64,000 bases of DNA from Muscardinus avellanarius (lineage: Eukaryota; Chordata; Mammalia; Rodentia; Gliridae). Below are positions 47,820 to 59,034 of this stretch, piece by piece. Numbering within the stretch: position 1 is the first letter of the stretch; each line of letters starts with the position of its first letter. Both the position numbers and the translations under genes were made by a program. Below the pieces are notes generated by a model. It saw only the letters and a list, made by a program, of their open reading frames with translations. It ran no database searches and was not told the origin of the DNA. The stretch is from assembly GCA_963383645.1 (NCBI GenBank), contig OY726571.1:78718476-78782475 (forward strand), read 5' to 3'.

Positions 47820-48895
47820 TTACATGTTAAAAGAAGATTCTTAAAAGACAAAAATATTATGTGCCCTTTATGATAGATGAACAGAAAAAAAATTAGAGCC
47901 TGATACTCCAAAGCTGCCTTGTTTTGCAGAGGCCAGAACAGTAAAGGGAGGTGCAGAGAGAAATCCTGGACCAAAACCAGGCTCAGACTTTGAGAACATG
48001 AAACCCACCTTTTCAATTTTTTATTTTTAGTTCCTTTGATCTAGTAAAACTCGCATAGTCTAATAACATACTTAGTGAAAAGATCAACTATTATACTGTC
48101 AGGTTAACATTAGGAAGGTTGGATATGTCTCAGGAGCTCATCGTGCGGCTAATTTTTCTCTAATGCGAGATCTTGCGATGAGTTGGCACGTTTTTTTCTG
48201 ACCGAATGCCATCATCCCTCCCCTCAGCTCAGAATGTGAATAGTATTCCCTTTGTGACAACGCTGATGGACATCAGGCAGCTCTGTTGTCATGGCCGTGG
48301 CAAAAAATGTGAACAAAACCAGGTCTTTTCAGCCTAAAGGTTCTCTCTGTATAGTTAATTAAAGACACTTTAAGAAGACATTTGAATTGTAGGAAAGTGA
48401 TGGTATCATATCATGACATTTATTCCATACCCCAAGAAGCTCAGTAATTGGCTCACCTATTCACCACTGTTATTCTATCAGAGAATAAAGATTCCAGGAG
48501 CCCTAGTCAGACTTACCTAATTTACCTAATTGGCAATATTTTTTTAAAGCACACTCTGGATACGCTCACTTTTTGATTTGTAAATGCGCCATTTACTCAC
48601 TTGTTTTGGACACAATTTACGGTAAAACTTATTTCAATAAAAGTCAATAGGAAGCTTTAGCCAGGTGTTGTTATTATATTTCTTGTGTTGTAGTGAAGAA
48701 TAGAATTTTTGGTGTGTTTAATTAAAATTTCACGGGATCAAGCTGCTATAGCACTCTGTGTGGCTCAGTGGGTATTGTTGAGGGTATTGCCTTGCAGTTG
48801 AGGAAGATGAGACATGGGAAATATTAAATGACCTTCCTTCCTTCCTTTGATCGCACAGCAAAGGAACAGCTCATAGCAGGACAAATGCAAAGCCC
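47820..48895. other. Unassigned, repeat-poor
   Basis: No gene recognised. 48120-48310 is slightly richer in CpG than its surroundings. Confidence 0.4.
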
Positions 48896-48903
48896 AGAGC
48901 TCT

Positions 48904-48906
<3 letters not shown>

Positions 48907-48955
<49 letters not shown>

Positions 48956-49115
48956 AGACTTGAACCTAAAGGCATTCTACCTGCAAGCTACACCCCCAAC
49001 CCTTTTTATTTTGAAATTATTTCACTAAGTTGTTGAGTCCGGCTTCCAACTTGTGGTCCTTCTGACTCAACCTCCCAAGCAGTGGGATTACAGGCGTGCG
49101 CCATCACACCTGGCT
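48907..49115 (-). repeat. B1-dID SINE with (TG)n tail
   Basis: (TG)n 48907-48951, ID half 'acttgaacctaaaggcattc', short linker, B1 'actcaacctcccaagcagtg', head 'catcacacctggct'. Flanks cagagctctgattg (48895-48908) and cagagcttggactg (49116-49129) look like a mutated target duplication. Confidence 0.9.
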
Positions 49116-49119
49116 CAGA

Positions 49120-50010
49120 GCTTGGACTGCTGCTGCAGTATTTTTCCTATCAGGTCGGGGTATCTTAAGTAGTCAGCTTCATTTTGTCACCCGAAGTGCT
49201 GTCACGATAGAGGAAAGACAGAAGGCATGCTCCTTGCTCCTGAGAACTGTGTCCTCACCCTTGCAACATCATCTTTGGAGGAGACGTGCGTATTTACAAA
49301 TGCAGTCGTTTTTCCTTCGGGGATGGTTTACTATTTATTTCCTTTTAAAACAGGTTCTAATGCCATAGTACCTATTCATATGTAGTATTCAAAAGGAAAT
49401 CAGACACACAGACGTGGTCTAGAGACAAGAGCAGAGTGGTTCCAGTGGAATAGGTGTGCAGGGAGGCACGGGGTGCTCTGCTAGAGTGACCAATGTGGTG
49501 TGTCCCCAAGAAAGCAGACAGTGCTGGCTGAATGTTCTCTGTTCAGATGGGATGTGACAGGACCATTTCATGGGACCATTGTGTTCTGTTTTCTGTGGCA
49601 CATCATTTGAGACTCTTGATAAACCAAATATATCATTCTGCTGGGAAATGAATGGTAGAAAAATACAAAGAAGTAGAGTAATGGCTAAAGTAATGGTAGG
49701 GAGGGGAAAGCTGAGTGGGTGGTGACAGACACCCTCTAATATCTGAGGGACAATGGGTGGACAGTCACCAGACTTGAGCCCCCAAACTTCTAAACTAAGA
49801 GCGATAAACAGAAGGTCCAATGTGACTTCACTACCACTACCTTTGGGCTCAGAGCTTTTAAATGCCCAGGTGACTGCATTCAGAGGTTGGAGTGGCCTGT
49901 GACTCTCCCAGTGCACCGCATCAGGTCACCGGAGGTGTCCCCCCTACCCCGAGCCTGGATAATTACACAGAGGAGAGAGATATTTTAAAGGGCAGCACTC
50001 ACAATGTAGA
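49120..50010. other. Unassigned; longest non-repeat minus frame
   Basis: The minus frame 49419-49916 (165 codons) is the longest outside simple repeats. Its protein has a short hydrophobic stretch but no family I know, and there is no conserved start or splice context. I do not call it a gene. Confidence 0.4.
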
Positions 50011-50014
50011 TTTG

Positions 50015-50080
50015 TGGCCGGGCCAGATGACCTTTAAGGTGCTTTCCAGCACCTGGGGTTCTATGATTCTATTTCTATTA
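50015..50080 (+). repeat. Possible CR1/L3 LINE 3' tail
   Basis: 'gggccagatgacctttaagg', 'tgctttccagcacctggggt' and 'tctatgattctatttcta' match the CR1/L3 3' end, where a GATGACCTCT..GGTCCCTTCCAGC block precedes ATTCTATG repeats. Confidence 0.6.
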
Positions 50081-50084
50081 TGCA

Positions 50085-51855
50085 TCTGCGCTGGGTATGT
50101 GTCACATTGTTCGCAGCCAGCACTGAGAGTGAGCAGGAGCACAGCTTGGAATGTGGACGGCGGCTCCCATCCATTTTGCGTTTCAATTTCTGGAAGCGGT
50201 CTTTGTCTTTGAGGCAGTTTGGTCCCTGACCTTCTGTAACATTTGGAGCCCGGCCACACTGTCTTTGTTTACTGTAAAGAGCATGGAAAAACCGACTTCC
50301 TGACAGCTCTCTGTAAAGTCTAAGGTCAAACCACTCACAGGTGAACAAACACAGGCCTTCTACCTTAGGCTTGCCATTCGCCCCTGTAAAATGGAGTGGG
50401 GTAATAATGCCGGGGAAGAGAAGAGGGGAAGTCGGTCTTCTGCCAGCACCAGCCATTAGTCACTTTATCAGTCTGTTTTGTGAAGAGCTAAACTTAATTG
50501 TGCACCCATTTTGGGGAGGTGCAAAAACACTGTATACATTTCCAAGTCCTGTAGCAACCTGCTAGAGAAGCCGGTAGGCCCGTCCTTTCTCTGAGCCATC
50601 CTGTCATTACTGTTTGCCAGGACTGCAGTGGTAACACGTGGCATTTCTGTTCACTTGGAGGATTTGAGAGCCTCACCTTCCGAATAGTCATATCAGGCGG
50701 TGTCTTTCAAGGGAAGACTTCAAAGTGGCTTAGGCGAGATGTCTTCCTTTTAAAAGGACACATCCATTTCTCACTAACCTCTTCTTTTTTTCCACTATCA
50801 TTAAATGTGATAGCTTCCTTTTGTCCAAGCAAGAGAAGTGACTTCCTAGGTAACAATAGAGGAGGCTCTCGATGGCCTAGACAGGGCCTCATTCTTCTTA
50901 CCCACTCCCTTTCCCTTCCGTGATGTGGAATGCGCTGTCGCTGTCGCAGGTGAGCAGGTCCATTGAATGCACTGTGTGTCACCACGTTAAACAATGACCT
51001 TGTTCACACATTTAACCAAATGTTGACTCAAAGTCAATTATTTGCAAGATCCAAGTTATCTTCTTCATAGTTAAAGAGTGTCAGAATTGCTCTGAAGTGA
51101 AATAAATTTTTTTTTAAAAAAAGATTCCAACACAAATTTGGTTTTGAATTTAATAAAAATTCTTTTTGGTCTCAAGGGTTAGCAGAGTCTCAGATGTCCT
51201 AGTTATCAAACATTGCTCTTGAACTCCACTTAGAAATGATATACTACCCTTTTACTAAAATATATCTGGATATTAAAAGTTCAATTCTTTACTGCTGATG
51301 AGAAAGATTATTAACACTTCCCCCCTCCTCTGCTGTATTATGAGGCAATAACACCCCTTTTTACTTCCAGAGCCAGCGGCAGTATGTCATATTAACCTTC
51401 ATTAGCTGGCTAAGAAATGAGGTGCATGCGTTAATTTAGTATTCTGGTTAGCCAAGATTTGTGTGAGAAGACTGATAAACTTCTGTGGTTTCTCACTTTG
51501 CTGTTTTTGAAAAAGTGAAAATATGGCAGAGTTTTGAGCATGCTTATTTTATCACTTGATACATACAGCATTCCAGTTGAGGACTAGAGCTGGGTGGGCT
51601 AGTTCTGCCCCTGGTAGGCGAGGAGAGCAGAGTGGAAAAAGATCAGCCCAGGAGGAACTGAAGTGTGGAGGGTGGGGAGCAGATGGCCATAAAAAGCTGA
51701 ACCAGTGGCAGAGAGAAGAGATGAGAGAGAGGAGATGGCGTCTCTTTCTCCCCATGTAATATCACAATGCATTGTAATCCACTACAGCCATAGGGTATCC
51801 TGTAAAATGCTCAACTCACTGTTCAGTTTCTCTTGATAGAAAACAACTCACTTTA
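50085..51855. other. Repeat-poor unassigned sequence
   Basis: About 1.8 kb without SINEs. Short frames on both strands are unrecognised. 'gctggctaagaaatgaggtg' and 'gcatgcgttaatttagtatt' near 51400 look like the AT-motif-rich text common in conserved elements, but this cannot be shown here. Confidence 0.4.
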
Positions 51856-51875
51856 AAAAGATACCACTATTTTAA

Positions 51876-52088
51876 TTTTTTTTTTTTTGTGGTACTGGGG
51901 ATGGGACCCAGAGACCTTCTACCTTTGAGCTATACTCCCATACCTATTTTACATTTTATTTGTAAACAGTGTCTCACTAGGTTGCTGAGAGCCTCACTGA
52001 GTAGCTGAGGCTGGCTTTGAACCTGCACGATCCTCCTGTCTCAGCCTCCCAAGCGCGGGGATTACAAGCGTGCGCCACCACACCCGGC
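51876..52088 (-). repeat. B1-dID SINE, complete
   Basis: Poly-T, ID half 'gatgggacccagagaccttc', linker, B1 block, head 'cacacccggc'. The target duplication is 20 bp with two mismatches, 51856-51875 and 52089-52108. Confidence 0.95.
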
Positions 52089-52109
52089 AAAAGATACCGC
52101 TGTTTTAAA

Positions 52110-52720
52110 CAGTGCATGAACATTTTGCCCACTACTGGAGAGACAAATGCATGACCCAGCTTCTGAGCTCAAAGAGCTTTCTGTACTCATTCAAGCCTTG
52201 AAAGCCACAGAGTCACCTTTGCCATCAGCATTCTCTTCTCACTATTTCCCAAGAATATGCCAGATGGCATTTCTTCCTTCTCAAAACCGCCAGGACCCAT
52301 CTCACTTTTTCTTCGGTCACTAGTTCAGCTGCATCTCCTTGTAGTTGGGCTATCGCAGGAGCCGCCATATTGTTTCCTCATATCTAACCCTTGCCTCTCC
52401 CCGTCATGGCTATAAGATTCATGGTCCTGCAATTTGACTAGTCCTATGTATGGCTAATGAAGAGGGTGAGTGTCTTTGCTTTAGAAGGTGGCTCTACTCT
52501 GGTCCACTTCTACAAAGTACTCTCTTTAATCCAAGCTGATTCACCACACACCTTCGGGCCTATTTATGGATTGTCACCCCTTTGGTTCCTTCATTGTTCT
52601 TTTCAGTGCTAGGATGACAGAGTGTGGCAGTCAACCATGTGTCTAAGAGCCAGGCATTCCTCACCATTTATTGACTTAGTGGCTTGGGGCTTGGGGCAAT
52701 TTATATAAGCTCTTTTACAT
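52110..52720. other. Unassigned, no gene recognised
   Basis: Mixed composition, no named repeat. Confidence 0.4.
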
Positions 52721-52730
52721 CATTAAAAAT

Positions 52731-52734
<4 letters not shown>

Positions 52735-52777
<43 letters not shown>

Positions 52778-52988
52778 CGCATGCACGCACTTTACTGAGA
52801 ATTGAACCCAGGGACTCTCCATCTCCAAGCTATACCCTCCCAGCCCCTTTTATTTTTATAAAAGCATCTTATCTGTCTCTAAGGCTGAGATTCTCACTAT
52901 GTTGCAGAGGCTATCCTCAAACCTGTGATCCTCCTGTCTCAGCTTCCCAACTACTTGGATTACAGGCGTGCACCACCACACCCAGCTG
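52735..52988 (-). repeat. B1-dID SINE with (TG)n tail
   Basis: (TG)n 52735-52774, ID half 'aattgaacccagggactctc', linker with a small insertion, B1 'gtctcagcttcccaactact', head 'cacacccagct'. Flank aaaataact at 52726-52734 and 52989-52997. Confidence 0.92.
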
Positions 52989-52999
52989 AAAATAACTTA

Positions 53000-54485
53000 T
53001 TTAAACAACAACAACAAAAAAACTACACACTTTTCTCATGGGATTGTTAAGATTGAGTTAATATATCTAACGTGCTTAGAATAGACTTTGGCACATACAG
53101 GGCTCATTTTCAGCCACTGCCTTTGCTATTGTTGTTGACGCTGAAACCCCACCTCCCACACCAGCCAGACATTTCATAGCTCACTGGAAATCCTAGGGGC
53201 CCCTGGGAACCTTTCCAGATGTTTAGGTAGAAGTAATTGTTCCCCCTTCAGCTTTCTGTGGCACTTCTTATCTGACCTACAGTGAGCAGGCAGATTTAGA
53301 CCTATTTATTATTTTTATAGAAAATAAAATTCAAAGAAATGGCTAGCCAAAGAAGATAATACACAGTTATTTTCAACAGAAAAAGTGGCATGTACATTGT
53401 AGATTATGCATTTCCTGAGGCCAGGGGAAAGACTTCGGGTATCACTGTTCCTTTTGTGGTGCTTTAGGCCTGGTTATTAACAAAAATAAGCCCAAACTTT
53501 TTTTTTTTTAGAATTCTTTAATGAACAACGTATGCAGAAGATCATAAACAGACCAGTCTGTTTAAGTAGACAGTGTACAGTTGACGATAGTATCTAGACT
53601 TAGGTAGCAGATAAATGGGAAGAAATAAGCAGCCACCCTCAGTGTAGGACAAGGGCTGATGGAACCCCTCTGGAGAGCAGGAGTATGGTGGTTTAGGAAT
53701 AGTTTGATGGCAGTTTGCCAAATGGACTGAAAAAGAGGGAGACCAGGGACAAGGCTAAGCCTGAGGATCTGAGTATGGAGATTGCTCTAGAATGGATATA
53801 GAGAAGATCTGAAAGTCAAGGGTCACTCATAAAGACAGAATCCCCAGGACTTGGGAAATGGTAAAGAATGATGGTGAGGAGAGTGTGGAAATGTGACCGC
53901 TGGCCGTGTTCCTTGGTTAACTTTGGAGTGTTCTAATGGGGATAAGATTGTCTTTGCTAGTACATTATGAAGGAATTAATGGCCACTTGATATCTATAGA
54001 GTCACCTAAGACAAGTTGCAGATATTTATCCCCATCTATTTAACAATTCCCCCATTCTAGTGAGCTGGCATAATGGATATTTTTCCCCCTAAAAAGGCAT
54101 ACTTCTCACATCTTTAGAAGGACATCCCAAGAGGCAACTTATTTCATTCCAGGGTAGGTTGACAGCATCTATAGACCCAGAGCCATCTCTCTCTGACATG
54201 CCCTCTTGTAACTAGTGAAGCATCCTGGCAGGACAGCGCCTGGGCAGAGAAGTGCTTCAGAAACAGTTTTGTTATCACTCTGCTGAGAAGTAGCAATGTC
54301 CATGTGGCTTAAGGGCTCTTGCTGTAGCCATGCACAGTGTTAAAAAAATACTACCCTCATTTGCCAGCACGAGATAGATGCCAAACTGCAAATAGGAGAC
54401 ATGTCAATTCAATGAAGGAGAAAGGCTTTGCTCATATTTGATGATTACTTTCAAAGCAATTTTACTGCTATGCATTTGTGCCTTT
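53000..54485. other. Unassigned, no gene recognised
   Basis: No named repeat seen. Confidence 0.4.
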
Positions 54486-54487
54486 AA

Positions 54488-54512
54488 ATAAGGATATATA
54501 TATATATATATT
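54488..54512. repeat. (TA)n microsatellite
   Basis: Short TA run in repeat-poor DNA. Confidence 0.9.
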
Positions 54513-54514
54513 TA

Positions 54515-55375
54515 AAAAGAAACAATGCAAACTATCTCCTTTCTTCTCCCTACAAAGGGACAAGGATTTCCCACTTGGGTGAACATTGCCTGCGCCGCTT
54601 GCTGAAGAAAGGGAGCAGTCTTGGCAAGCATCTTATTAGTCTAGAAATAAATTATTCAGAATGCAGGTTCAGATACAGATTGCAAGAAGAGATAATAGAA
54701 TTGGTTTTCCAAGCCTGATCATGCTATGAAGCCATGGTGTGGGCTTTTCAGGAATCTACTTAAGTGGAGTCAGCTTTGACGAATACACACTAGAAATAAT
54801 ATTGCTGCCATCCAGCTAGTCTCCGCGGTACAGCATCCTCAGAATGTCTTCAGTGCCCACGCCTCTGTGTAAGTGTGCATATGTAAAAGTATAAGTGCTT
54901 CCCCAAGCATTTCTGCAGATGTAGTCTTCTCATTGTTCTTTTAAGGAGATATCTTCCTGGCAGCAGAGAGAGGCAGGTCTCACTTGAGATCTGTCTCCCT
55001 CCTACTCCCCCCTGCCTCTGTGAGCGAAATAGTTGACCACATCGGCAGCCGACTGTAGTTTGTCATGTGGTTTCTCATGTGATGCCGGGTCTGCCGCACT
55101 TTGGAGCAACAGCATTTGTGACTCGGCACTCATGGACAGACAGTAGCGCGCAGGGACCGGGGAGATTCGGGAGGGAGCGGGGAGGCCAATAAACAGAGAA
55201 CCAGTCAGAAATAAAAGTCGCACGAAGTACTCTGATCTCTGTATTCTTTTTTGTTGTTGTTGTTGTTGTTTTGAAATTTGATTTTTAACTCTTGCTTTTT
55301 TCTTTTAATGCTTTGTGTCTGTTTTTTTCCACCCCCACAGGCAACAAGCTGCACTATTTTGTGTGTGTACGCACG
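54515..55375. other. Repeat-poor DNA upstream of the candidate exon
   Basis: 55020-55220 carries several CpGs and no repeat. Its minus frame 55002-55223 is open but unrecognised. A (TTG)n run occupies 55250-55271. I see no TATA box or clear promoter. Confidence 0.4.
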
Positions 55376-55376
55376 C

Positions 55377-55379
<3 letters not shown>

Positions 55380-55412
<33 letters not shown>
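55380..55412. repeat. (TG)n microsatellite
   Basis: About 15 TG units with one TA interruption, some 60 bases before the candidate splice acceptor. Confidence 0.95.
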
Positions 55413-55416
<4 letters not shown>

Positions 55417-55475
55417 TTAATTCTTTGTCTTGTTTTTTTTTTTTAATTCTAAAGCCAGACTGTCTTTCCTCCCAG

Positions 55476-55829
55476 CTCCGGGGCTGCATCGCGGTGGGCA
55501 CGCCACACTTCCGCTGGCTACCTGCACTCTGCTGCCATCTCTACCTGGGCTTCGCCATGGTGCACCGGACCGACTCAGGTGTCTGTACCATGAGAAAGGA
55601 TCTGCTGGCAGAGTGCTGGCCAGAGTCTCCCTGCAGCTGGAAGAGGGGCCTGAAGGATCAGGTGAAGCTGCACAAGATCCGGGATGGGATGCCTAGAGAG
55701 GATGTCAACAACCGAGAAAGGGAAGCCAGGAGTCCTGTACACCCCATGCCCACCGAGGCTCTACAGGTGCTGGGTGGCAACAGCCCCGCATCACGTACCA
55801 AGCTAGCATCCAGCTCTGGCTGCTCTTAG
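55476..55829 (+). CDS. Candidate 3'-terminal coding exon, product not recognised
   Basis: A pyrimidine-rich tract ending in AG at 55474-55475 is followed by a frame that starts in phase 0 at 55476 and runs 117 codons to TAG at 55827-55829. By my count about 71% of codons end in G or C, with many CTG, AAG, GAG and ATC codons. The frame stays open through a low-GC, TG-repeat leader to an ATG at 55278, but that part looks non-coding. An in-frame ATG at 55557 sits in a strong context (gccATGg) and would give 90 residues. The first 30 residues are rich in Cys, Trp and hydrophobics; the remainder is basic and polar (Lys, Arg, Glu, Pro, Ser). I recognise no domain. If real, upstream exons lie outside the window or were missed. 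The alternatives are an exon of a long non-coding RNA or a chance frame in GC-rich DNA. Confidence 0.35.
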   Translation, partial: LRGCIAVGTPHFRWLPALCCHLYLGFAMVHRTDSGVCTMRKDLLAECWPESPCSWKRGLKDQVKLHKIRDGMPREDVNNREREARSPVHPMPTEALQVLGGNSPASRTKLASSSGCS

Positions 55830-56555
55830 GATTAGTCTGGGGGACAACCCGGGCGGCGATGTGGTGGCATTTCACCTGAGAGTGGAGCTGAAGATGGATA
55901 AACAAGGCATCTGAGGTGTTGGCTGACCAGACAGAGTTGGGAGAGAGCAGAGTGAGCGGATGCCTGAGAAGGAAGGAGAGATGCCGGAGTCTGCCACTCG
56001 CTCTGTGCTTAACCTAGGGAGGATGGCATGATTTATATAACCCAGAACATGGATGGAAAAACTGGAAAGTGTAGCCTGGACAACCCTGGTTCTGTCAAGG
56101 GAGAAGCTGATGGGCTAGGTGACTGTCCAGGTTTCCCCAGAGAGCCCGGCAACCTTGCAGCCTGGATGTAAATGCATGCGTGCCTGTAGAGACAGGGGGA
56201 ATGCTTGCTGACCATGTTGCACAGGAAGTCTGTTGCTCTGCTAGATCGGGCTGGACCGCGGCTTGTGTTTCAGCTTCAGCTCGACACCCATTTCCTGACT
56301 GGCCAGAAAGAATGGCCACAGCAGCTGCTTGCCGAATTTTGCTTTTTATGTAAAAGCAAGCCCTCTCGGTTTTAACTCCTTGAGGTTCCGAGGGCTCGGT
56401 GCTGTGCTTGGACTGATTGTAAGGTTTTGCTCTTGTCTTCTACATATCCCTGTAAACACAGCTGTATTCAGGATGGCGAAAAAAAAAAAATTCTAGCCTG
56501 TAAATAGAACTGTGATCGATTTAATCAAAATAAATGTATCCCAGATGACTTTGAG
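55830..56555 (+). other. Candidate 3' untranslated region
   Basis: From the stop at 55829 to just past the AATAAA at 56529-56534 there is no SINE or LINE. The last 150 bases turn AT-rich with 'cctgtaaatagaactgtgat' before the signal. This layout fits a short mammalian 3' UTR, conditional on the preceding exon being real. Confidence 0.3.
56529..56534 (+). promoter_or_regulatory. Candidate polyadenylation signal AATAAA
   Basis: AATAAA is followed within about 25 bases by 'gatgactttgagacc', a weakly GT-containing stretch. It lies about 700 bases after the stop of the candidate terminal exon. AATAAA occurs by chance often, so the context matters more than the motif. Confidence 0.35.
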
Positions 56556-56559
56556 ACCA

Positions 56560-58290
56560 GCTGGCTACCACGGGCTTCAGATGCTAAATGCTCGGTGGAG
56601 ACGAATATAGTGTTATATTTACGTGTTTTAGAATGCTCCGATCAGCCTATAATTAAAACAAGAAAGCCTTTTCTGAGGAAGAAAGGTGATCCTCCAGGTT
56701 CACGGCGAGATGGTTAGATACAGATGTGCTTCCTGATATTGCGAAGGGGTTTGTGGTGTTGCATTTCAAAAGGCATGTGCCACGAGGCAGAGTGTGGCCG
56801 TCGTCAATATGGAGAAAGCAGTTGTCTAAGCTGCAGTCAGGAGAGGTGGGCGGCCTCTGGGGGCCTCTGGTGAGGCTGGATACGGGCGCTGGAGGTACAG
56901 ATTCAGGGGGAGCTGCGGTGGCCAGCCCTAGCTCGGCGGAGCCGGCTCCAACCTGGGGGTGAGGTGCTTTTCCAGTTGTCATGGGGAGTTCTTCGGGGAC
57001 GCCTGTCTAGCCCTTCTACTGTTTGTTACTAATTCCACAAAGGCAGCTCTGTGTGTTGGATTATGTTTGGCCAGCTGTTGGTGCATTCCTGCGGGTGGGA
57101 GCTGAGGATCTTGTTACTGTACTTCTACACTGTAGGGCTGTGTGCAGGGACGGGAGGCAGAGGGAAGAAAGCAAGTAAAAGAATCCCCCCCCCCCAGAGT
57201 CCTCGTGAATCCAGAGGGGGCGTTAAACGAAAAGGAGGAGGGGGGCTGAGGGAACCGGGAGGGAGGAAAACAGGGGGCGAAAGAAGGAGAGTGAAACCGA
57301 GCAAGCCCATAAGAGAAAAACAGAACTTCAAAGCTGCATAGACAAGCACAATGTCAGCATCTTGTAATTAGCGGTTCATGGTTGCGTCAGCGACTGTATC
57401 TCTCCAAGAATAACTATGTGATGTGTGCCACAAAGAGGAGAAGATAGTCATAACTAAGTTATCAAACGCAGTTCAAACAAGGGCAAAAGGATTAAGGAGT
57501 TTTCTGTGTTTGTAAATCAAATGCGGATGGATTACATGTAGGAGACTTGCTGAGTTCCGCACAACTGAGGGCTTCTTTTACCAATTTGTTCGGGGTAGGG
57601 GGGAGCAGGGGAAGTGTTTTCATTAAATGAAACAGTGAACCCTTCAAAATGCAGATGGATGGTGTTCACTCTGGCAATACATTTCCCCAAAGAGCCCTAC
57701 ACCGAACTGCCGATCTCCTCTCTCCGCATTCAACACACCCTTGTTGTTTGTTTTTGTGCATTTGGGTCCAAAGTTACCTTCAAGTAAACATGCATAATTA
57801 AACTCTGAAATTCTCATTTTAGAATTTAAAAAAAAAATTGACTCTGGGACTTTGAGTTGTGTCACCAACCCTGGGGTTTAAACCCTGAAGGAGCTTTGGT
57901 TGTCTGAAGCCCAGCGGCAGTTTGCTAGAAGGGTCCCGGGTAGCCAGGGTACCACCCTTGTCGAAGGCCATGTTCACCTCCCTCCTAGTCTATTGCCCTT
58001 GGAGACTTTGGCCCTGCCTCCACAAAGAGACAGTGGGAGGAGCTGATTGGTCGGCAGGCTCGGAATGTTTACTCTTAGTTTTCAGTGCCCCTCCATGGCA
58101 GGCATTCCGATCGCATTTGTATTTGTGTGTGCACTGCACAATTGCTCCTGACCTGCTTTGTTTCTCTGCCCGAAGAGAAGTCAATTTTAGTTCAGCTCTC
58201 TGCGTTTGGCTTCCTGGGTAATATGCACATATGTATTACGTTACTCATGTATGCATTTTTCTGTTTTTTGTTTTTTTTTAATGTGGATTA
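56560..58290. other. GC-richer, repeat-poor DNA with possible regulatory content
   Basis: CpGs are more frequent than elsewhere. It holds C11 at 57185-57195 and a G-quadruplex motif at 57240-57263. Overlapping frames on both strands (56653-56982 -, 57051-57341 +, 57922-58221 +) have no recognisable product. Confidence 0.4.
57240..57263 (+). promoter_or_regulatory. G-quadruplex motif
   Basis: Four G tracts (GGGGGG, GGG, GGG, GGG) with loops ctga, aacc and a. Further G runs follow at 57273-57277. Such motifs are common in promoters, but no promoter is proven here. Confidence 0.6.
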
Positions 58291-58299
58291 GGGAAAATT

Positions 58300-58900
58300 G
58301 CAGGCAGGGAGAGCTGTGTCTATTAAATCAATAGTCTTTTGAATCGCATGTAATATAATTTAAATATACTCACTTTGAGGTTGCCAAAGCTGACATTGTC
58401 TGAGCCCGTTTTAATTTACATCTTCGATTTAGTCAAGAAGCGGAACCTGCCAGATCAGAATAGTGTATTCCGTGCATCCAACAGGGTGGAAGACATTATT
58501 TTGTTTGTGTTAGTTCAAACAGCTGGTCATTAATGCAGTCCCCATTTCTGGAGCAGAGCGCTGGTGGACATGAATAGTTGCCTGATTAATGCTACCCCTC
58601 CGAGGGTCCTTCACCCAGCGGTCATGCTCACAGCAGAATGATGTGATTGCCGTCTAACAGGATAGTATGTCATTGTGTCACCAAGCAATTGAGGTTATTA
58701 TGGGGCAGGGCAGACAGACGGGACAGTGGGGTTACTAGACCGTAGCATTTTTAGAAATACAGGCCTGACCTACTTAGAGTTATTCTCTGGCTGGCAGCTG
58801 CATGGCACATAAAGTCTCCCGATAGGCTGAGGCTGTTGCTAGGGGGAATTAGCATGAATTTTTCCACACACAGAATCAGTGACTGAATGATAAAAGCTGA
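58300..58900. other. Possible conserved non-coding element
   Basis: The block has no repeat and no open frame of note. It contains several homeodomain-like cores (cattaatg 58529, gattaatg 58584, caattga 58686). It looks like developmental enhancer text, but conservation has not been tested. Confidence 0.3.
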
Positions 58901-58945
58901 CTGGAATTAAAGAGATTTGGTTTAGTATTATACAGATTTATCTGC

Positions 58946-59030
58946 CCCTCTCTCTCTCTCTCTCTTTCTCGATCTCTCTCTCCCTCTCTCCCTCCTTCCC
59001 TCCCTCCCTCCCTCCCCCCCTCTCTCTTTT
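58946..59030. repeat. (CT)n/(CCTT)n/(CCCT)n pyrimidine tract
   Basis: CT repeats pass into CCTT, then CCCT, then C7 and CT again. Confidence 0.93.
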
Positions 59031-59034
59031 TACC

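Noticed and set aside
49419..49916. 165-codon minus frame
   Set aside because: No recognisable domain, no start or splice context, GC bias not convincing; a frame of this length is expected by chance in 64 kb.
55002..55223. 73-codon minus frame in CpG-richer DNA
   Set aside because: No domain and no supporting splice or promoter signals; probably low stop density in GC-rich sequence.
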